This document shows positions 59,874 to 64,000 of a stretch of 64,000 nt of DNA, one piece after another (within the stretch, counting starts at the first letter, position 1; every line of letters starts with the position of its first letter). Origin of the DNA: Gemmatimonas groenlandica (GTDB lineage: Bacteria; Gemmatimonadota; Gemmatimonadetes; Gemmatimonadales; Gemmatimonadaceae). The stretch lies in the NCBI RefSeq assembly GCF_013004105.1, contig NZ_CP053085.1:1364001-1428000 (forward strand), written 5' to 3'. The notes beneath the pieces were generated by a model, which saw only the letters and a list, made by a program, of their open reading frames with translations, was not told the origin of the DNA and searched no databases. A program made the position numbers and the translations under genes.

Positions 59874-60892
59874 TACCGACGGACGCCCAGCAGGGCGGCG
59901 AGTGCCGCGGCCAGAGCGGCGGCGTCACCGAGACGAGGCTCGTAGCCGGCCAGTGAGATCTCGCCATCGCGAACACGCCGGGCAAGCAGCTCGAGCGCGC
60001 GGGCCGCCGCCTCGGCGCTTTCGTCGCCGGCTCGACGCGCCCGATCAGCCCACGGTTCGAGCGCGCTGTTCGACGCCGGTGTCGGCGCACGGTTCGGCGT
60101 AGCGGCGCGCTCCTGTTGAACCGGCATGATGTCAATCATGTCATCGTCGCTCCAGGCCGGCAGCGGGTCCGGCGATGGTGACGCGTCGAACAACCGTGCA
60201 GCCTCGCCCAATCCACCTGCGATTCCCTCGTGGTCGCGCAGTTCGTCGGCGATGGCTCGCATCTGTTCTGCAGCTTCGTCGAGGGCCCATGCATCCGATG
60301 GCGTCGGCGCCTCAGGAGCGGGGGCCGTCATCGGCCATTCGATGGCGGCGACCGCCTCGTCGACAATGGTCTCCGATGAGGGAGGTGTGAATGACGCGAC
60401 CGGCTCATCGACCACTCGCATCGGCATCGCCGGCGTCGACGAAAGAAACGCGTCGATCCAGGGGAGCGATGACGTCTCCGGCAGCGACGACTCCACCGGT
60501 TCGGCGAAGGACACGGCTGCCAAGCCTTCGGTTTCGTCAACAATGGCCGGCAGGTCGAACGCCGGCGTCACGAAATCATCCTGCGAGCGCGACCCGAGCG
60601 GCGTAAAGTAGGCCGGCGTCGGATACGACGGCGGCATCTCCGACACGGGCATCGCCACAACCGACAGCGGCGTAACCGACAGCGGCGTGACCGACAGCGG
60701 CGTGACCGACAGCGGCGTTCCGCTCAGCGCTGGTTTTCCGCGCCACGGCGCCGGCACGTACGGACCGACTTTCACGCGCGCCACGTTCGATGTATGGCTG
60801 CCCGACGCGCTCGCCGTTTGCGGAAACGCGTACGGCGCGTGCATCGAGCGCAGGTCCGCGCTATTGGATGGAGACGAGTCAGATGTGGACAT
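59873..60892 (-). CDS. unknown protein with TPLSV repeat and helical C-terminus
   Basis: 339 aa, not recognised. Residues 59-78 are four TPLSV copies from a 15-bp DNA repeat. The first 260 residues are Pro/Ser/Glu-rich with little predicted structure. The last 70 residues are helical (ADRARRAGDESAEAAARALELLARRVRDGE starts near residue 278) and look like the only conserved part; LAGYEPRLGDAAALAAALAALL ends the protein. No signal peptide or membrane helix. It overlaps acyP by one base. Confidence 0.6.
   Translation of the reverse strand: MSTSDSSPSNSADLRSMHAPYAFPQTASASGSHTSNVARVKVGPYVPAPWRGKPALSGTPLSVTPLSVTPLSVTPLSVVAMPVSEMPPSYPTPAYFTPLGSRSQDDFVTPAFDLPAIVDETEGLAAVSFAEPVESSLPETSSLPWIDAFLSSTPAMPMRVVDEPVASFTPPSSETIVDEAVAAIEWPMTAPAPEAPTPSDAWALDEAAEQMRAIADELRDHEGIAGGLGEAARLFDASPSPDPLPAWSDDDMIDIMPVQQERAATPNRAPTPASNSALEPWADRARRAGDESAEAAARALELLARRVRDGEISLAGYEPRLGDAAALAAALAALLGVRR
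60660..60719 (-). repeat. 15-bp tandem repeat, four copies
   Basis: Unit ACCGACAGCGGCGTR on the + strand, copies starting at 60660, 60675, 60690 and 60705, differing only in the last base. In frame, so copy changes would add or remove TPLSV units from the encoded protein. Confidence 0.92.
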
Positions 60893-60967
60893 AGCGTGGT
60901 CAGGCCGTGAGTGGCGAAGATGCGCTGCGGAGCAGTCGAGCGCAAACGCGCGCGGCTGCCGGGTCCG

Positions 60968-61624
60968 TCAGGCCGGCCAACCACCGGCCCCAATCAAGGG
61001 GACGAAGCGGACCGGAACGATGTCACGACCTTCCAGCTTTCCGTTCCGCTTTATGAACAGCGTCAGCATCTGTTCGTCCCTGTCACCGATCGGAACCAGC
61101 ATGCGTCCGCCTTCGGCCAGCTGTTCCTCCAACGCAGGCGGAACATGAGGCGCGCCGGCGCTGACGACGATTCCGTCATACGGACCATACTCACGCCAGC
61201 CGAGCGTGCCGTCACCCAGCAGGATCGAGACGTTACGCACGTTGGCTTGCTGCAGAATCGGTCGCGTCTTGTCGAGAAGTGCCGGAAAGCGCTCGATCGA
61301 GAACACCTGCGCCGCCAGCTCCGACAGCAGGGCCGTCTGATACCCGGACCCGGTGCCGATCTCGAGCACCTTCTCCTTTCCCGTGAGCATCAACTGCTCG
61401 AGTGCGCGCGCGTGCACGTACGGCTGCGAGATGGTCTGTCCGCTGCCGATCGGCAACGCCGAATCCTCGTACGCGCGATGGCGCACCGTGGGCGGTACGA
61501 ACAAATGCCGTGGCACCTGATCGATCGCACGCAGCACGGCGAGGTCGCGAATACCCTTATCTTGGAGCGCCTCGACGAGTCGTCGACGTGCGCCGCGGAA
61601 CTCCGGCTCTACAGAGGACGCCAC
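60968..61624 (-). CDS. pcm: protein-L-isoaspartate O-methyltransferase
   Basis: Repairs isoaspartyl damage using SAM, 218 aa from the GTG at 61624, overlapping surE by 16 bases (a TTG one codon upstream also possible). RHLFVPPTVRHRAYEDSALPIGSGQTISQPY and the SAM loop VLEIGTGSGYQTALL are diagnostic. surE-pcm linkage is common. The longer frame upstream is surE in another frame. Confidence 0.93.
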   Translation of the reverse strand: MASSVEPEFRGARRRLVEALQDKGIRDLAVLRAIDQVPRHLFVPPTVRHRAYEDSALPIGSGQTISQPYVHARALEQLMLTGKEKVLEIGTGSGYQTALLSELAAQVFSIERFPALLDKTRPILQQANVRNVSILLGDGTLGWREYGPYDGIVVSAGAPHVPPALEEQLAEGGRMLVPIGDRDEQMLTLFIKRNGKLEGRDIVPVRFVPLIGAGGWPA

Positions 61625-62367
61625 CAATCCGTCGCCGTATCGAGCACATCGCGGTGCGTGAGGTCGAGGTGCAACGGGGTCACCGAGATAAAGCCATCGT
61701 GGACGGCGCGAAAATCCGAATCCTCCGGACCACTCCACGCCACGCTGCCACCGCCGATCCAAAGGATTTCGCGACCCCACGGGTCCTTCATCTTCGTGAT
61801 GGAATCGCTGAACACGCGACGGCCAAGGCGAGTGAGGCGCACGCCTTTGATCTGGTCGCCGGCCACGTTCGGCAAGTTCACGTTCAAGAGCGTTTCGCGC
61901 GGAAACGACGTGAGCGACATCAAGTGCTTCAGCAGGTCGCGCAGCACATCGACCTGCGTCTCGAGCAGCGCATCGGCGCGTAGCACACTGCCGGCGAACG
62001 AGACCGCGATCGACGGAATACCAAGGGCGAGGCCCTCCATCGCTGCCGCCACGGTGCCGCTGTAGAGCACATCTTCGCCCATGTTCGGGCCGTGATTGAT
62101 TCCGCTGATCACGTAGTCCGGCCGCGCATCGAGCAGCGCCTCGCAGGCGAGCATCACACAATCGGTCGGCGTACCGTCTACCTGCCAGCGACGCGCGCCG
62201 AGTTGCACGGGTCGCAACGGATGATGCAGGGTGAGCGAATGGCTCGTCGCGCTCTGTTCACGATCGGGAGCCACGACACTGAGCTCGCCAAGCGGGAGGC
62301 AGGCCTGCTCGAGCACGCCCAACCCCTTGGCGAGAATGCCATCGTCGTTACTGAGGAGAATGCGCAT
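61609..62367 (-). CDS. surE: 5'-nucleotidase SurE
   Basis: Metal-dependent phosphatase for nucleoside monophosphates, 252 aa. MRILLSNDDGI with metal ligands D8-D9, then DREQSATSHSLTL and the SGINHGPNMGEDVLYSGTV motif. C-terminus overlaps pcm. A 90-bp gap with a tandem repeat separates it from the regulator gene upstream. Confidence 0.95.
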   Translation of the reverse strand: MRILLSNDDGILAKGLGVLEQACLPLGELSVVAPDREQSATSHSLTLHHPLRPVQLGARRWQVDGTPTDCVMLACEALLDARPDYVISGINHGPNMGEDVLYSGTVAAAMEGLALGIPSIAVSFAGSVLRADALLETQVDVLRDLLKHLMSLTSFPRETLLNVNLPNVAGDQIKGVRLTRLGRRVFSDSITKMKDPWGREILWIGGGSVAWSGPEDSDFRAVHDGFISVTPLHLDLTHRDVLDTATDWWRPL

Positions 62368-62409
62368 TGGATCGGGTGAAAGACAAAGAGCGGAAAGTGG
62401 GCAGCATCC

Positions 62410-62463
62410 GCCTGAGCGAATCGCGCCTGAGCGGATGGCGCCTTAGCGGATGGCGCCTTAGCG
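62410..62463. repeat. 15-bp degenerate tandem repeat, about 3.6 copies
   Basis: Units beginning GCCTKAGCG at 62410, 62425, 62440 and (partial) 62455, differing at a few bases. It lies between surE and the MerR-type gene, whose TAA stop (62458-62460) is inside the last unit. Confidence 0.8.
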
Positions 62464-62835
62464 AGGACGGGGTACCGGCCGATCGTCGAGAATCGCCTGC
62501 AACTCCGCGAGATCGCGCTCGATACTCTCGAGCGCTTCGACTTCGAGTGCCGCACGAGCGGCGGGTCGCAACGAGCCGCCTTTCCGGTGCTCATCAAGCT
62601 TTTGACGGGCGCCGTCGATCGTATACTTCTCGGTGTACAGGAGGTGCTTCACAAGAAGAATCAGCTCGACCTCGCGACGAGCGTAGACGCGGTTGCCGCT
62701 CCGATTCTTGGCGGGATTGAGCAGCTTGAACTGGCTCTCCCAGTATCGCAGGACGTGCGGCTTGAGATCGGTGAGTGAACAGACCTCACCAATGGAGTAG
62801 AACTCCTGAATCGGCTCGCCGCGGGGCGCTGCCAC
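62458..62835 (-). CDS. MerR-type HTH regulator, short form
   Basis: 125 aa, GTG start 62835, one base after the gpsA stop. N-terminal MerR winged helix: FYSIGEVCSLTDLKPHVLRYWESQF, RVYARREVELILLVKHLL. The C-terminal helix (ALEVEALESIERDLAELQAIL) is probably a dimerising coiled coil. No effector-binding domain or metal-binding Cys cluster. Target unknown. Confidence 0.85.
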   Translation of the reverse strand: MAAPRGEPIQEFYSIGEVCSLTDLKPHVLRYWESQFKLLNPAKNRSGNRVYARREVELILLVKHLLYTEKYTIDGARQKLDEHRKGGSLRPAARAALEVEALESIERDLAELQAILDDRPVPRPR

Positions 62836-62836
62836 G

Positions 62837-63841
62837 TCAGTCGCGCTCCGCGCGCAGTTCGCGCGCCATCAATTCCGTCACCGCTTCACGCGGGGCCTGT
62901 CCTTCGAACAGGATACGATATGTCGCATCGATGATCGGCATCTCGACGCCGGCACGGTCGGCGAGCGCCTTCGCGCTCTGCGCGTTGAGCACGCCCTCAG
63001 CCACACTGTCCTTCCCGGCTAGAGCCTCATCAAGCGACTGCCCCTGCCCGATCGCCACGCCGAGCGCGCGATTACGTGAGAGGGCGCCCGTGCAGGTGAG
63101 CACGAGATCGCCCAACCCCGCGAGACCGGCAAACGTTTCCGCGCGCGCGCCGAGCGACACGCCAAGGCGCGTCATCTCTGCCAGACCTCGGGTCATCAAC
63201 GCCGCGCGTGGATTGTAGCCGAGTCCCAACCCATCGAGGATGCCCGTCGCGACCGCCATGACGTTCTTGAGCGCGCCACCGAGTTCCACACCAACCACGT
63301 CGTCGCTGGTGTACACACGGAAGGCGGCCGCGCTCATTGCGGCCTGCACCAACTTGGCCGCGTCATGCGACGCACACGCGGCGACGACGGCGGTCGGCTG
63401 CCCCTGCGCCACTTCGGCCGCAAAGCTCGGCCCACTCACCGCCACGACCGCATGACCGATAGCTTCCTGCGCCACGACATCCGTCATCAGGGCCAGCGTC
63501 TCCCGCTCGATGCCCTTGGTGGCGACCGACAGCACGGCCCCCGGCGCGATCGAACCGGCGCAGGACGCCACGACGGCACGCAGCACATGTGACGGCGCGG
63601 CGTAGACCACCAGACCGGCATCCCGCAGCGCGACACCAATGTCGCTGCTGGCGGTGAGCCCCGGTGCGAGCGCGACGTTCGGCAGGAATCGCGGATTCTC
63701 GTGACGGGCGTTGATCGCCTCGACCACGTCCTGCTCACGCGCCCAGATCGTAACTCGATGCCCGTTGCGGACGAGACGATCGGCGATCGCCGTTCCCCAC
63801 GCACCGCCACCGATCACGGCGCAGCTAAGTGGATGCGTCAC
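62837..63841 (-). CDS. gpsA: glycerol-3-phosphate dehydrogenase [NAD(P)+]
   Basis: Makes sn-glycerol 3-phosphate for phospholipids, 334 aa from GTG 63841. Rossmann loop GGGAWGTAIADRL, catalytic-Lys segment ELGGALKNVMAVATGILDGL and GLAGLGDLVLTC. It overlaps plsY by four bases, coupling the two steps GpsA and PlsY. Confidence 0.95.
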   Translation of the reverse strand: MTHPLSCAVIGGGAWGTAIADRLVRNGHRVTIWAREQDVVEAINARHENPRFLPNVALAPGLTASSDIGVALRDAGLVVYAAPSHVLRAVVASCAGSIAPGAVLSVATKGIERETLALMTDVVAQEAIGHAVVAVSGPSFAAEVAQGQPTAVVAACASHDAAKLVQAAMSAAAFRVYTSDDVVGVELGGALKNVMAVATGILDGLGLGYNPRAALMTRGLAEMTRLGVSLGARAETFAGLAGLGDLVLTCTGALSRNRALGVAIGQGQSLDEALAGKDSVAEGVLNAQSAKALADRAGVEMPIIDATYRILFEGQAPREAVTELMARELRAERD

Positions 63842-64000
63842 GACGCGCGACCTCCAGCGGAAGACGACGAGCTCGAACCGACGCGACGTTCTTCGCCGCG
63901 CCGAAGGCGACCGATATTCTCGCGATGGGTCCAGAAAACAAAGGCGCCGACCGCCGCACTGAGCAACACCAGCGGCGTGACTTCCCGCTGCTGCAGCAAC
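63838..64000 (-). CDS. plsY: acyl-phosphate glycerol-3-phosphate acyltransferase, C-terminal part
   Basis: Partial: 53 codons before the TGA at 63838-63840; the N-terminus is outside the window. The visible part has a last membrane helix (PLVLLSAAVGAFVFW) and the typical HRENIGRLRRGEE ending, then a Ser-rich tail. PlsY takes acyl-phosphate from PlsX (28016) and GpsA's product. Confidence 0.85.
   Translation of the reverse strand, partial: LLQQREVTPLVLLSAAVGAFVFWTHRENIGRLRRGEERRVGSSSSSSAGGRAS

Overview
The window reads as a chromosome segment from a high-GC, Gram-negative, respiring bacterium. It carries a complete 14-subunit complex I (nuoA-N), a Bacteroidetes-like SdhA/SdhB pair, a futalosine (Mqn) menaquinone cluster, KDO and LPS-export genes (kds, lpt) and a type II fatty-acid cluster. 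This combination fits Gemmatimonadota best. That placement is inference from gene style and content; no rRNA or marker tree is available here. The content is almost entirely core genome: I see no insertion sequence, prophage, CRISPR array or integrated island.

Layout on the + strand: sdhA-sdhB (53-2736) end at a clear hairpin terminator. They are followed by a TsdA-like dihaem cytochrome and a Tat-exported DsrE-like protein (2818-4319). dcd lies on the minus strand (4358-4912), divergent from nuoA-N (5186-19587), a tightly overlapping operon. Next come a phosphohexomutase, a UPF0182 membrane protein, sucC-sucD with a strong terminator, an EIIA-CBS protein and ndk. The lipid block yceD-rpmF-plsX-fabH-fabD-fabG-acpP-fabF (27280-33416) leads into mqnE-mqnA-mqnC, ispF, a DedA protein, a XerC/D recombinase and a glutamine amidotransferase (33486-39305). 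terC is on the minus strand. A second large operon, kdsB-pyrG-kdsA-kdsC-kdsD-lptC-lptA-lptB-rpoN (40371-50274), makes and activates KDO and builds the LPS transport machine, with CTP synthase in the middle. It is followed by a surface-glycan block (two GT2 enzymes, a GT4 enzyme, a UPF0104 membrane protein and a YfhO-like protein, 50313-56809) and dapF.

At 57649-58089 the gene strand switches. Nearly everything to the left is + and everything to the right is -, so genes converge from both sides. In this only long gene-free stretch there is a 28-bp sequence (57887-57914) that matches the chromosome dimer resolution site dif arm by arm. This marks the likely replication terminus and is the most informative non-coding element in the window. 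It is flanked by two identical 10-mers and other DnaA-box-like motifs.

Right of dif, all on the minus strand: a YfgM-like TPR protein with its own terminator, tRNA-Arg(CCU), apt, acylphosphatase, an unknown protein with a 15-bp minisatellite, pcm, surE, a MerR-type regulator, gpsA and the 3' end of plsY, which runs off the window.

The best biochemical oddity is MqnE (33486-34682). Its radical-SAM cysteines are spaced CX5CX2C instead of CX3CX2C, while MqnC two genes downstream has the normal spacing. Other points for a second look are the roughly 150-residue N-terminal extension of LptB, a shortened NuoG that keeps the N7 cluster ligands, and the TsdA/DsrE pair.
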